DNA of 64,000 nt from a virus. Position 1 is the stretch's first letter; the number at the start of each line of letters is the position of its first letter. This document shows positions 7,598-14,485 of the stretch, in pieces. Both the position numbers and the translations under genes were made by a program. The notes under the pieces are model-generated. The model had not been told where the DNA came from and made no database searches. It saw only the letters and a program-made list of their open reading frames with translations. Where the stretch lies: positions 1 to 64,000 of the IMG/VR virus record IMGVR_UViG_3300010885_036069, one strand, 5' to 3'.

Positions 7598-7671
7598 GAA
7601 GGGGCGGCGAACCGAGCAAGAAAGGCGGTAACTAACTCAGTTCAGACGGTAGAACCCTCAACCGCCCCTTC
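7598..7671. other. Long hairpin, candidate structured RNA
   Basis: GAAGGGGCGG (7598-7607) and CCGCCCCTTC (7662-7671) pair over 10 bp around a 54-base interior. It was checked as a tRNA because the stem looks like a 7-bp acceptor, but no D, anticodon or T arm folds. A small RNA or processed leader is possible. Confidence 0.3.
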
Positions 7672-7819
7672 AAAACATAAGGATATGTTGTTAACCGTTC
7701 CTTGTCAAATCTTGTGGTGCTGTCTCTCCATGCTGTCACGCCTAGCCTCCCGACGACACTTCCCGCGGCGTTCCGGTACTACAACCAGGGAAGGAGTTCC
7801 CCTCCATCGGTGGAAGCAT

Positions 7820-8299
7820 TTATGCTAATGGATAATCAAACCATCCACGCTGAACCATGATACCGATTGCCGAGTAACCGACAATATCCATGTAGGTATC
7901 ACTTACTGATTCGTTGGATGGATCAATTCCCTTAGAGAGAAGATTCTCGAGCCTGGCAACTTTGTCATGTGTTCTTACAACTAGACCGAATTGACCAAAC
8001 CGATTGATGTTCTCGGGACCGTAGTCAGTTTGCTTCTTAATTAAGAGCTCGGTGACGTTGGCTGGAGTAATATCGTAGTTATCTTTCAACACCGTTAAAG
8101 CAATAGAACCGAAGACTTGCCAACCCATCACGAGTATGTCTGAGTAGTTATCGGTTTTCGGTTCGCCTTCAATGGTTGCGGCTACTGAACTATGTAACCG
8201 CCGAAGAAGTTGTACCGTTGACTTTTCAGGACCGAGCGCTGCATCGGCTTGACCGTTGATTAGATTCACGGCATTTTCAGCCGCTGCATTCCAGGTCAC
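7820..8299 (-). CDS. Nmad1 / DUF1599 family protein (nucleotide-modification associated)
   Basis: 159 aa. The core KKQTDYGPENINRFGQFG, then RTHDKVARLENLL, then ESVSDTYMDIVGYSAI matches DUF1599, renamed nucleotide modification associated domain 1. The all-helical fold relates to MazG-like NTP pyrophosphatases and is found in phages with modified DNA. It could hydrolyse or select a nucleotide. The start overlaps the upstream stop by 4 bases. Confidence 0.72.
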   Translation of the reverse strand: MTWNAAAENAVNLINGQADAALGPEKSTVQLLRRLHSSVAATIEGEPKTDNYSDILVMGWQVFGSIALTVLKDNYDITPANVTELLIKKQTDYGPENINRFGQFGLVVRTHDKVARLENLLSKGIDPSNESVSDTYMDIVGYSAIGIMVQRGWFDYPLA

Positions 8300-8553
8300 G
8301 AGGCCTCACTTTCAAAGAGTGATTCAAGGTCAGAATCCGTAAGTTCATGAGCGTACTCAAGAAGGCGTTCATTACACGTGGCAATGACTTCTTCTAGGGT
8401 CGGCTTGTCCATGAAGGTGATGATGTCAAACTCCGTGAAGTCTTCTAAAGAACTATCTGGTGAACCGATGAAGATATTGATAGTAAGGCTACCGTTATAA
8501 CGGAACTCTACGATCCCTTCATCGCTTTCTTTGCGAACAATAATGCTAGGCAT
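8296..8553 (-). CDS. Small hypothetical protein
   Basis: 85 aa. The N-terminal half is beta-rich (IVEFRYNGSLTINIFIG) and the C-terminal half acidic and helical (ECNERLLEYAHELTDSD-like). AAGGAAG lies about 10 bases upstream of ATG 8553. It is translationally coupled to the Nmad1 gene, so it may work with it. No family recognised. Confidence 0.6.
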   Translation of the reverse strand: MPSIIVRKESDEGIVEFRYNGSLTINIFIGSPDSSLEDFTEFDIITFMDKPTLEEVIATCNERLLEYAHELTDSDLESLFESEAS

Positions 8554-8584
8554 ATCTACTTCCTTCCATTGGTTAGTTTGTTAG

Positions 8585-8761
8585 TTATCCGAAACACTCA
8601 TCACAGAAGTCTTCGGGTTCCCAGCAGTCACCGCAGAAGTTGCAACAATGGCAACAAAACGGTCCTGCTGAGCTAATCGAGCCGAGCGTAGCCTCAAGGT
8701 CGTCTTCACGACCCCGAGACTTACGCCAGGCGAAGAACGCTGCCCATCCGAGAAAGCCCAT
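8585..8761 (-). CDS. Cysteine-rich small protein with hydrophobic N-terminus
   Basis: 58 aa. The first 12 residues are hydrophobic (MGFLGWAAFFAW), followed by a charged linker and a cysteine cluster FCCHCCNFCGDC...FCDECFG with eight cysteines. A membrane-anchored metal-binding peptide is plausible. Its ATG shares TGATG with the stop of the upstream micropeptide. Confidence 0.55.
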   Translation of the reverse strand: MGFLGWAAFFAWRKSRGREDDLEATLGSISSAGPFCCHCCNFCGDCWEPEDFCDECFG

Positions 8762-8853
8762 CAGCCAATTACCGTAGCGATAATGTGGACGGTGATGGCT
8801 ATGATGGCTATCACGGCAGGCAGCAGAGCTGGGAGAATCAGGTCACTCTTCAT
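8761..8853 (-). CDS. Transmembrane micropeptide, family copy 1
   Basis: 30 aa: three polar residues, then one hydrophobic helix (ILPALLPAVIAIIAITVHII). It starts inside the end of the upstream zinc-ribbon gene with GAGGG as ribosome site and ends in a TGATG overlap. A second member of the same pattern (PALLP, then VH and IA) is at 23339-23419, which supports both as real genes. Membrane location is clear; function unknown. Confidence 0.6.
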   Translation of the reverse strand: MKSDLILPALLPAVIAIIAITVHIIATVIG

Positions 8854-9028
8854 TACAGCCCTCACAGTAGTGAAAGACCGTGCTGTTGAGTTCAATGAGT
8901 GTGAGGTTCTTGATCGGGAAATCCGACCCGCAACCGTCGCACTCAAAGTGTGACTCCAAGTAATCGTCATACTCGGGATCAATGTAGGGTCCGTCGCACT
9001 TGCCACAGACGCAGTTGATGGTTTCCAT
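8843..9028 (-). CDS. Zinc-ribbon-like small protein
   Basis: 61 aa with three CxxC pairs (CVCGKC, CDGCG, CEGC), suggesting one or two zinc sites. It follows a class I promoter cassette and an AAGAAAGG ribosome site. First gene of a three-gene leftward unit with the TM micropeptide and the cysteine-rich protein. Confidence 0.62.
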   Translation of the reverse strand: METINCVCGKCDGPYIDPEYDDYLESHFECDGCGSDFPIKNLTLIELNSTVFHYCEGCNEE

Positions 9029-9045
9029 TGTTTCGCCTTTCTTGC

Positions 9046-9096
9046 AGAGGCATTTCCCCTACATTAGATAAACGCACTCTTCGGGTGAAGTGTGCG
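9046..9096 (-). promoter_or_regulatory. Class I promoter cassette with leader hairpin (defining description)
   Basis: Read leftward: CACACTT, then GTGCGTTTATC, then -10-like TAATGT, then hairpin AGGGG-AAATG-CCTCT and AAGAAAGG before the ATG. Across copies, CACAYTT begins about 29 bases before the -10-like hexamer, and GTGCG is 6 bases before it. CGCAC...GTGCG form an inverted repeat. There is no TTGACA at -35, so a phage-encoded activator, repressor or sigma may read it. Confidence 0.75.
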
Positions 9097-9097
9097 G

Positions 9098-9556
9098 TCA
9101 GTCGATCCAGGTCACTTGTGGTTGCTGGAGTTTCATAACGCCACCGCTGACGATCTGTCGCCAATGAGCTCCATCTTCACCGCGCCATTCAAACCACGGT
9201 GCGCTTTCATCATCAGATGAGAGAACTGGAGCAAGAGCGGCGATGAAGACATCTTCTGAACCGGTCTTATTGTCATAACGCAGGAATGAAATCCCACCGT
9301 TACCATCATCCTCAAGTTCAAATCCCAACTGAAGAAGGATTTCAAACGCGTTGGCGCATGTTTCGGGGTAGTTCCAATCCATCCATGAGAACCAAATGCC
9401 CTCATGTGGACCCTTGGATTCCTCTTCGCGAGGGAATGAGAATCCACGCTTGAGTTCGTTATGTTGATTGAGTTCACACAGAATCGTGTAAGCCTCGTTG
9501 AGCTGGTCCTTGCGGATGTATGCGTTGTTGCCTTCTAGTGTTACGTAGTAACCCAT
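9098..9556 (-). CDS. Conserved phage hypothetical protein
   Basis: 152 aa, starting MGYYVTLEGNNAYIRKDQL. Alternating beta and helical segments, with a WFSWMDWNYPE stretch and a C-terminal WFEWRGEDGAHW. The type is common in phage small-gene regions but unnamed. A TTGACC-17-TATCCT promoter lies upstream and a GGCC-TATAA-GGCC hairpin precedes the AGAAAGG ribosome site. Confidence 0.7.
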   Translation of the reverse strand: MGYYVTLEGNNAYIRKDQLNEAYTILCELNQHNELKRGFSFPREEESKGPHEGIWFSWMDWNYPETCANAFEILLQLGFELEDDGNGGISFLRYDNKTGSEDVFIAALAPVLSSDDESAPWFEWRGEDGAHWRQIVSGGVMKLQQPQVTWID

Positions 9557-9607
9557 GATTGCTGCCTTTCTGTTTGGGCCTTATAGGCCGTGATCGGTTG
9601 TTAGTAG

Positions 9608-9636
9608 GATACCCGACCAGCATTTGTTGGTCAAGT
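9608..9636 (-). promoter_or_regulatory. Sigma-70-like promoter with leader hairpin downstream
   Basis: Read leftward: TTGACC, 17 bases, TATCCT. A GGCC-TATAA-GGCC hairpin then precedes AGAAAGG. This unit uses a host-type promoter but keeps the leader-hairpin layout. Confidence 0.6.
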
Positions 9637-9711
9637 ACTAGGTAAACGCATGAAGACCCATGAAATGTGCGCGCGTAATCCTGAAGAGCTTCGGGCCTGG
9701 AATCCCCCAGC

Positions 9712-9750
9712 AGCCCCGCTGGAGAAGTTTCGTGTAAGGGCAGCGGGACT
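9712..9750. repeat. GC-arm inverted repeat, copy 2
   Basis: AGCCCCGC (9712-9719) and GCGGGACT (9743-9750), just before the start of the HA-domain gene. It lies in a frame that would otherwise extend that gene upstream. Confidence 0.55.
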
Positions 9751-9766
9751 GCTAGGCTCAACGCCC

Positions 9767-10162
9767 ATGAACTCGTTTCCTCATCAAGCGCGCTTTGAGC
9801 AGAACGTTGAACTGCTCAGAAAGCTCGTAGCAGACCAGGGAAGTTGCAATGTCCCCCTCTCTAAGCAGATTTTTGATGAGGCTGGAACTGTCAACATCGG
9901 TCGATGGGTTGGCTACATCAAGACTAAGCACAAGCAGGGTCGCCTTGATCCCTACAGGATCGCGACACTGGAGGCGATCCCTGGCTGGAACTGGGAAACT
10001 CGACGATCAGGTCCTGAACCTAAACAGGCAGAACGAGACAACGAGATCCGGAGTCTTCGCAGGCAAGGGATAACCCTGGAGGCGATTGCCTTCAACTACG
10101 GACTCTCTAAGCAACGTGTTGCTCAGTTGTGCGAGGGAGTCAGGCCGGCAAAGAACCCCTGA
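9767..10162 (+). CDS. Helicase-associated (HA) domain plus HTH protein
   Basis: 131 aa. Residues 1-72 (RFEQNVELLRKLVADQG ... VNIGRWVGYIKTKHKQGRL) match the helicase-associated domain, a DNA-binding helical bundle. Residues 88-125 form an HTH (RRQGITLEAIAFNYGLSKQR). The frame extends to ATG 9650, but that extension encodes the GC-arm repeat, so ATG 9767 is preferred; TGCTAGGCT lies 8 bases upstream and could make it leaderless. Likely a DNA-binding regulator or nuclease accessory. Confidence 0.68.
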   Translation: MNSFPHQARFEQNVELLRKLVADQGSCNVPLSKQIFDEAGTVNIGRWVGYIKTKHKQGRLDPYRIATLEAIPGWNWETRRSGPEPKQAERDNEIRSLRRQGITLEAIAFNYGLSKQRVAQLCEGVRPAKNP

Positions 10163-10168
10163 CGCGCT

Positions 10169-10202
10169 GAAGCCCACTGAGTGGCGGTACTCAGTGGGCT
10201 TC
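10169..10202. terminator. Strong hairpin terminator
   Basis: A 14-bp stem, GAAGCCCACTGAGT with ACTCAGTGGGCTTC, around a 6-base loop, 7 bases after the HA-domain gene. No T-run follows, so it may work with a factor or in both directions. Confidence 0.65.
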
Positions 10203-10324
10203 AACTATCGGCAGCTCGAGGGTTAGGAGGCATAAGCCACCTCAAGCGGCCTTCTCAACTCTCGTAGGTGGCGGGTACCTTTGAGAGGAGATACTGGGGA
10301 GAGGCTTTCACCCCTCCCCCGATC

Positions 10325-11710
10325 TCATCGACGCAACCAAGCATCGGTGCGTGAGATTTGACCAATGGCCTGCGGAGCAAGTTTGCCTCCACGCTTGATA
10401 CTAAGGAGCGCTTTGACTGCACCTTCGGAATCGCGAACCATGTGGATCTTCTCCTTTGCCACAATCTTGGCACAAATCTCGGCCAAGTGATCGTGGAAAG
10501 AATCGCGATCGTCAGAAACAGCGCCATCGCAAACCCAAATAATAGGTTCACCCTGCTTGCGCTTCTTGACAGCAAACTCAAGAGCAGGACCGTCAACTCC
10601 GTTGCCACCATTACCCTTGCGGATAGCAGAGCAAACCTTTCCGTCTTGGGCAAGAACCCAAACATTGGGAGTTTCGCTGGAACCAGGACGATGGCTGTAG
10701 CCAATGACTGTGCATCCGGGGGCTGCCTCAAGGATTGCCCACAGGTCGGTTTCGTCCAAGTGCATTGATCCTGATTGATCGATGAGGACCACGCCACCCT
10801 TACCCTTGATCTTGCGATCAAAGACTCGGCGTTCGGGATCAACGAGCATCCGGCCAATGCGACGAGGATTGCGACCCATGTTGGTAGCGACTCGCTTGCG
10901 GCCAATCTGACCACCAACGCGTCGTGTCAATGGAATCTTCTCAAGGATGAGCGGAGCAAACGATCCACGCTTTCCACCGGTTCCACCCGGACGAACACGC
11001 TTCTTGATTTCCTCTGCATCAATTTCCTTGCCATCGGCATCTCCATCACCGTCGTCGGATTCTCCAGCCTCAAGGCCAACTCGAAGGATTTCGGCAACCG
11101 CTCTTGTGTAACGAGCAAAGCCATTCGGGATGCCATCAGCGTTGAGTTCGGTGTCACCGAGAGTCTTTGAACCGACCTTCTTGACGACCTTGATCATTGC
11201 CTTCTCAATCTCACGAAGAGCTTTCGCCCATTCGGGATCAACCTTCTTGACACCACGAAGGAAGTCGGCTGCTGCCTTTGTTCCTGCGGTTGCGCCAATG
11301 TTGAGGACTGCGCCTCGCCAATCGCCACGCTCGGCGCCACGCTCACCACTGGTGAACTCGCTGCCATCGCGAAGATCGTCGGTGCTAAATCCTGCCTTCG
11401 CAATCAAAGTGTTCACTCGGAACTCTTCTGCTGCGATGACTGCCTGAGGATCGATGTCATCAATACTTTCAACAGCGGCTCCGACATCAAAGGGAGAAAC
11501 TCGCACATGCATGAGCTCATGGATACGGATGATCCGACTAGCGGCATCCTCACCATAGGGAACCTTCATGCGCTTGTTGTCTAGGTCGGCCCACGCTTCG
11601 CCTCGCGCAGCCTGGCCCGCCTCAATTGCCCATGTCTCGCCGTTGTATTGCCCTCGTCGGTTGACGAACTCGGGCATAGCGACATTTGTTTGCTTGACTG
11701 CTTTACTCAT
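10325..11710 (-). CDS. VWA-domain protein with HEXXH motif (MoxR partner)
   Basis: 461 aa. The N-terminal third has HELMH at 64-68, a zinc-metallopeptidase-like motif. The C-terminal 150 residues are a von Willebrand A domain whose MIDAS motif DQSGS begins at residue 311. A charged Gly/Asp linker lies between. This order matches bacterial metallopeptidase-like/VWA proteins that pair with MoxR ATPases in chaperone or maturation modules. The MoxR gene is immediately upstream. RBS TAGGAGG is strong. Confidence 0.85.
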   Translation of the reverse strand: MSKAVKQTNVAMPEFVNRRGQYNGETWAIEAGQAARGEAWADLDNKRMKVPYGEDAASRIIRIHELMHVRVSPFDVGAAVESIDDIDPQAVIAAEEFRVNTLIAKAGFSTDDLRDGSEFTSGERGAERGDWRGAVLNIGATAGTKAAADFLRGVKKVDPEWAKALREIEKAMIKVVKKVGSKTLGDTELNADGIPNGFARYTRAVAEILRVGLEAGESDDGDGDADGKEIDAEEIKKRVRPGGTGGKRGSFAPLILEKIPLTRRVGGQIGRKRVATNMGRNPRRIGRMLVDPERRVFDRKIKGKGGVVLIDQSGSMHLDETDLWAILEAAPGCTVIGYSHRPGSSETPNVWVLAQDGKVCSAIRKGNGGNGVDGPALEFAVKKRKQGEPIIWVCDGAVSDDRDSFHDHLAEICAKIVAKEKIHMVRDSEGAVKALLSIKRGGKLAPQAIGQISRTDAWLRR

Positions 11711-11738
11711 AAGTGCCTCCTAAGGGCGTTGTTTGGAT

Positions 11739-11764
11739 GTGGGGGGACCGAAGTCCCCCCACAG
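11739..11764 (-). other. Intercistronic UUCG hairpin
   Basis: TGTGGGGGGAC and GTCCCCCCACA pair perfectly over 11 bp around a TTCG tetraloop, between the MoxR and VWA genes. No T-run. It may stabilise or process the mRNA, or set the ratio of the two proteins. Confidence 0.6.
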
Positions 11765-11769
11765 TGGGG

Positions 11770-12495
11770 TCAGACACCGAGCCGGTCAACCTTGAGTGCA
11801 TCAAGGATGTCCTGCGCTCGCTGTCCAAAGATGATCTTTGCAGCGCGCTCTTCGCCCAAACTCGAACGAAGATTGTCAAACGCTTGGAAAGTACGAACTG
11901 AGAACCGACGCTGGATTTCAGCATCAGCAAGGCCGGCGGCTGGACCACGAAGATCCGGCGAGAGGCCGAGTAGAGCGCCCGGATGGGGAGTGTTGATCCG
12001 AAGAGCAACAGGGAACCGGTCCTTGAGCGCCTCGGGAAGATCGCTCATGTCTTCAAGGTTGGTGGTCATGATGACCGAGAACCCATCAAGAGGCTTGATC
12101 TTCTCGCCGGTGGAGGGATGCTCCCATTCGGCAGAGGCAACCGTGTCGGTCATGGCAAGGAGCAGAGAGAGAACATCTCCCGATGCCTTGTCAATTTCGT
12201 CAATGACGAGGCGACCGCCAGTTTGGCCGTTGCCCTTCCACGCCTTGATCGCAGCTCCTTCGAGCCACTTCCATCCGTCGTTGCCCGCAGGCATCCAACA
12301 TCCGGTGACATCGGCAGCGGTCATGTCTTCAGTGCAGACGAGTCGGTATGAACCGGCTGACACATTGCCTTCGTTTAGTCCGGCATAGGTCTTTCCTGTG
12401 CCAGGAGGACCGAAGAGGATTACGCGATCAATTCCAGCCGAAACGACATCAGAGAAGTCGCTCCAGCACTGCGGTACTTCAGTAGTGCTAGTCAT
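11770..12495 (-). CDS. MoxR-type AAA+ ATPase
   Basis: 241 aa. Walker A GPPGTGKT at 29-36, Walker B VIDEID near 95-100, sensor-1 region IMTTNLEDM near 146 and RF near 165 mark a small MoxR/CobS-like AAA+ ATPase. Partners of this class remodel proteins through a VWA adaptor, which is the next gene downstream. Ribosome site TAGGAGG; transcription from the class I cassette at 12520-12570. Confidence 0.88.
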   Translation of the reverse strand: MTSTTEVPQCWSDFSDVVSAGIDRVILFGPPGTGKTYAGLNEGNVSAGSYRLVCTEDMTAADVTGCWMPAGNDGWKWLEGAAIKAWKGNGQTGGRLVIDEIDKASGDVLSLLLAMTDTVASAEWEHPSTGEKIKPLDGFSVIMTTNLEDMSDLPEALKDRFPVALRINTPHPGALLGLSPDLRGPAAGLADAEIQRRFSVRTFQAFDNLRSSLGEERAAKIIFGQRAQDILDALKVDRLGV

Positions 12496-12519
12496 TAGTG
12501 CCTCCTAAAGGCTTGTTGT

Positions 12520-12570
12520 GGGGTATTTCCCCGTTGCTAGATAAACGCACGATCTTGGTGAAGTGTGCGG
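12520..12570 (-). promoter_or_regulatory. Class I cassette with hairpin (MoxR-VWA unit)
   Basis: CACACTT, GTGCGTTTATC, hexamer TAGCAA, hairpin GGGG-AAATA-CCCC. Here the following ribosome site is AGGAGG instead of AGAAAGG. Confidence 0.72.
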
Positions 12571-12601
12571 TGACCTCTCGAAAGAGGCCACCGCCCGCCA
12601 A

Positions 12602-13027
12602 TCACTTGACGTCTTCGGTGTCCACCGCATTGAAGGTGACCTTCACATACGGCGATCCCGCAGCGACAGTCGTGCTGACCGCCTGAACCACGGTCGGGTC
12701 AATCAGACCCTTGAGGACCGCCTCGTTGAGAAGCGACTCATCCACCTTGCGGGTGGCAACAGTGATCTGCTCCCACACATCGGCAGAAATGAGCTTGGCG
12801 AGTGCCTTCTCATCACGCTTGACCTTGCCACCTTCAGGGACGACCACGGTCACGCGATCGCCATTGGGGAGGACATGGGCCTTGACCTCATTGGCCACGA
12901 ACACTTCGATCGCCGTCGCATCAGCATTTTGCTTATTGCGATCCGCAACCAAGAGAGCATCCTTGGCCTGTACTGCGCCCTGCGCCGCGAGTGCGACGAG
13001 GGTTTCTACCTCCACTGCTATAGCCAT
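12602..13027 (-). CDS. Hypothetical protein upstream of MoxR-VWA
   Basis: 141 aa from ATG 13027, chosen because AGAAAGGC sits 7 bases upstream and a leader hairpin precedes it. Alanine/valine-rich with alternating helices and strands (VEVETLVALAAQGAVQAKDAL; VTVVVPEGGKV). No family recognised. It has its own class I cassette, so it is a separate unit from the MoxR gene. Confidence 0.62.
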   Translation of the reverse strand: MAIAVEVETLVALAAQGAVQAKDALLVADRNKQNADATAIEVFVANEVKAHVLPNGDRVTVVVPEGGKVKRDEKALAKLISADVWEQITVATRKVDESLLNEAVLKGLIDPTVVQAVSTTVAAGSPYVKVTFNAVDTEDVK

Positions 13028-13043
13028 TGTTGCCTTTCTGTTT

Positions 13044-13095
13044 CGGGGTACTTCCCCGCTACTGGATAAACGCACGAAGTGCTTCAAAGTGTGCG
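13044..13095 (-). promoter_or_regulatory. Class I cassette with hairpin
   Basis: CACACTT, GTGCGTTTATC, hairpin CGGGG-AAGTA-CCCCG (13058-13044 leftward), then AGAAAGG. A class II box lies just upstream (13111-13132), so the unit has two stacked promoters. Confidence 0.75.
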
Positions 13096-13110
13096 CTTCG
13101 TACTGAGAAC

Positions 13111-13132
13111 ATTATGACGAGGGGGTGTGACA
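13111..13132 (-). promoter_or_regulatory. Class II promoter box (defining description)
   Basis: Read leftward: TGTCAC, ACCCCCTCGT, CATAAT. In all ten copies the gap between TGTCAC and the -10-like hexamer is exactly 10 bases, and most spacers begin ACC. The spacing is too short for a standard -35. Confidence 0.65.
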
Positions 13133-13156
13133 GTGGGTCGCCACACCCCCTCAGGG

Positions 13157-13420
13157 TCAGAAGGGTCCGATCTCCTCAACAAAGAGGTGGCCAGGCCCAT
13201 TGCCTTCCTCGTCGCGAGAAACAACGAGGTCTACGGTCTTACCGTTGGAGAGCTTGATACGGAGAACCGGCCAAACCTCAGGCCAATCGAACTCGTCCCC
13301 ATCTTCGCCTTCCACGGGCGCTCCCCATCCAATGATGGTGCCACCCACTAGTGGCTTCAGGTAACTTTCCACATACTTCTTCTGACTCTCTATGCGAGAT
13401 TCAGTCTTGGTTGCTGCCAT
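13157..13420 (-). CDS. Small hypothetical protein
   Basis: 87 aa with a charged helical N-terminus (TKTESRIESQKKYVESYL) and a beta-rich remainder (VLRIKLSNGKTVDLVVSRD) that looks like a small barrel. CTAGGAGGC is a strong ribosome site. No family recognised. Confidence 0.6.
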   Translation of the reverse strand: MAATKTESRIESQKKYVESYLKPLVGGTIIGWGAPVEGEDGDEFDWPEVWPVLRIKLSNGKTVDLVVSRDEEGNGPGHLFVEEIGPF

Positions 13421-13440
13421 GTTTGCCTCCTAGGCTGTCA

Positions 13441-13491
13441 GGGGAGTTTCCCCCGTTATGTGTATAACGCACGCTCCGCCATGAAGTGTGC
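13441..13491 (-). promoter_or_regulatory. Class I cassette with hairpin
   Basis: CACACTT, GTGCGTTATAC, hairpin GGGG-AAACT-CCCC. The loop begins with A-A as in other copies but ends CT. It serves the gene at 13157-13420. Confidence 0.7.
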
Positions 13492-13506
13492 TGTGTTGCT
13501 GAATAC

Positions 13507-13528
13507 ATAGTGACACATAGGTGTGACA
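13507..13528 (-). promoter_or_regulatory. Class II promoter box
   Basis: TGTCAC, ACCTATGTGT, CACTAT, read leftward. It lies between two class I boxes feeding the same gene. Confidence 0.55.
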
Positions 13529-13545
13529 CTTGCAAATCCGGTGTT

Positions 13546-13581
13546 GTAATAGGTAAACGCACGAACTAGCTCAATGTGTGC
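13546..13581 (-). promoter_or_regulatory. Class I box without hairpin
   Basis: CACACATT, GTGCGTTTACC, TATTAC, read leftward. No loop-conserved hairpin follows, and the next gene is over 120 bases away behind two further promoters. Confidence 0.6.
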
Positions 13582-13645
13582 TGGGGATAACCCTAGGGAT
13601 AACTGATAAGTGGTAACCCTGTGGATAACCCTGGTCGAGCTGGGC

Positions 13646-13675
13646 AGTCCCGCTGGAGATAAGCGATGCGGGGCT
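13646..13675. repeat. GC-arm inverted repeat, copy 3 (reverse type)
   Basis: AGTCCCGC (13646-13653), TGGAGATAAGCGAT, GCGGGGCT (13668-13675). A TGTGGATAA box lies 25 bases upstream. It follows the stop of the leftward gene at 13714. Confidence 0.65.
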
Positions 13676-13713
13676 ATCGGCGGGGGGCCACCTTTCGGCA
13701 GCTCCCCCTTTGA

Positions 13714-14034
13714 TCACTCGTCTTCATCGTCGAAGAAGTAGCCCTGATCATTAGCGTTGACTGATGCACCCTGGAAATCGGTTGGTTTCCCTGCCTCTTC
13801 CCAACACTTCTCATGCCAAGTAGTGCAGTCTGGAGTTATGTAGTTTGGTTCCTCGCCATCCTGAAGGCCTTCGAGTGGCCCTTCAATGACGCCGTAACCG
13901 TTATAGGTACCGATCCACAGTTTACCTTCAGGGGTGATGGCAACTGCTTTCGATTGGTACGAGTTGGTACCGACCGCATAGGGCGACCGGATTGAAACTT
14001 GACACTCCTCACAGAGCGTTGAAAAGAATCCCAT
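13714..14034 (-). CDS. Hypothetical protein with N-terminal CxxC
   Basis: 106 aa from ATG 14034 (MGFFSTLCEECQVS). A longer TTG-started frame runs through the leader hairpin and was rejected. Features: CEEC near the start, beta-rich centre (VAITPEGKLWIGTYNGYGV), then CTTWHEKCWEEAG, which could complete a metal site. The C-terminus is acidic. No named family. Confidence 0.65.
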   Translation of the reverse strand: MGFFSTLCEECQVSIRSPYAVGTNSYQSKAVAITPEGKLWIGTYNGYGVIEGPLEGLQDGEEPNYITPDCTTWHEKCWEEAGKPTDFQGASVNANDQGYFFDDEDE

Positions 14035-14054
14035 AATTTCCACCTTCTTTCTTT

Positions 14055-14106
14055 GGGGGGATTTCCCCCGTACTTGTATAACGCACAATACCGACAGGGT
14101 GTGACA
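14055..14106 (-). promoter_or_regulatory. Fused class II and class I cassette with hairpin
   Basis: Read leftward: TGTCAC, ACCCTGTCGG, TATTGT, whose last two bases begin GTGCGTTATAC; then hairpin GGGGG-AAATC-CCCCC. Both box types share one site, so they may be alternative read-outs of one region. Confidence 0.7.
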
Positions 14107-14313
14107 TCATCGCTTGATGTCACACCAATAAACGGTGTCGTTGTCAATCTTTCGAACTTGACTGACCCAGTGGCCATCGCGCTCGCACCACTTGTCAGCG
14201 AGAGCTTTAGCCTCTTCTAGCGCCCTGGCTCCGGTACAGACCGACCACTCGGCATCATCGCTCTTGAGGTCTTGGGCCATGGCGACGTACGGCTGATACT
14301 TGGTGAATCCCAT
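14107..14313 (-). CDS. Small hypothetical protein
   Basis: 68 aa (MGFTKYQPYVAMAQDLKS). A strand-helix-strand layout with ALEEAKALADKWCERDGHW and a C-terminal VRKIDNDTVYWCD, as seen in small phage proteins fed by their own promoter. RBS AAGAAAGG after hairpin GCGAG-AAGGA-CTCGC. Confidence 0.62.
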   Translation of the reverse strand: MGFTKYQPYVAMAQDLKSDDAEWSVCTGARALEEAKALADKWCERDGHWVSQVRKIDNDTVYWCDIKR

Positions 14314-14328
14314 GTTTGCCTTTCTTCA

Positions 14329-14383
14329 GCGAGTCCTTCTCGCTTACATAGGGGAAACGCACAAAGTGGGCCAAAATGTGCGC
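14329..14383 (-). promoter_or_regulatory. Class I cassette with hairpin, back-to-back with the next
   Basis: CACATTTT, GTGCGTTTCCC, CTATGT, hairpin GCGAG-AAGGA-CTCGC. It is divergent from the rightward cassette starting at 14417. Confidence 0.68.
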
Positions 14384-14416
14384 GCGAATCAAAAGAAAAA
14401 AATCCTGGTTTCAAGT

Positions 14417-14469
14417 ACACATTTCGAGGTACTTTGTGCGTTCTACTAGTAACAGAGGAAGTGCCTCTG
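14417..14469 (+). promoter_or_regulatory. Class I cassette with hairpin
   Basis: ACACATTT, GTGCG (14436-14440), TAGTAA (14447-14452), hairpin CAGAGG-AAGTG-CCTCTG (14453-14469), then AAGAAAGG. Confidence 0.75.
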
Positions 14470-14485
14470 AAGAAAGGTGACAGTC

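Larger units (their letters stand above)
6986..7819. other. Structured non-coding region between replication operon and small-gene region
   Basis: 834 bases with no convincing gene; the one 70-codon frame (7030-7242, rightward) has no ribosome site and odd composition. Contents: palindromes GTTTGTGTACAAAC (7137-7150) and GTTGTACGTACAAC (7538-7551), a CCGTTG/CAACGG inverted repeat near 7190-7220, a CACCG-gttttt-CGGTG hairpin near 7298-7313, a leftward terminator (7361-7405), and a 10-bp stem at 7598-7671. Confidence 0.6.

Noticed and set aside
7598-7671. tRNA gene
   Set aside because: The 7-bp GGGGCGG/CCGCCCC stem looks like an acceptor, but no D arm, 7-base anticodon loop or TTCRA T-loop fits on either strand.
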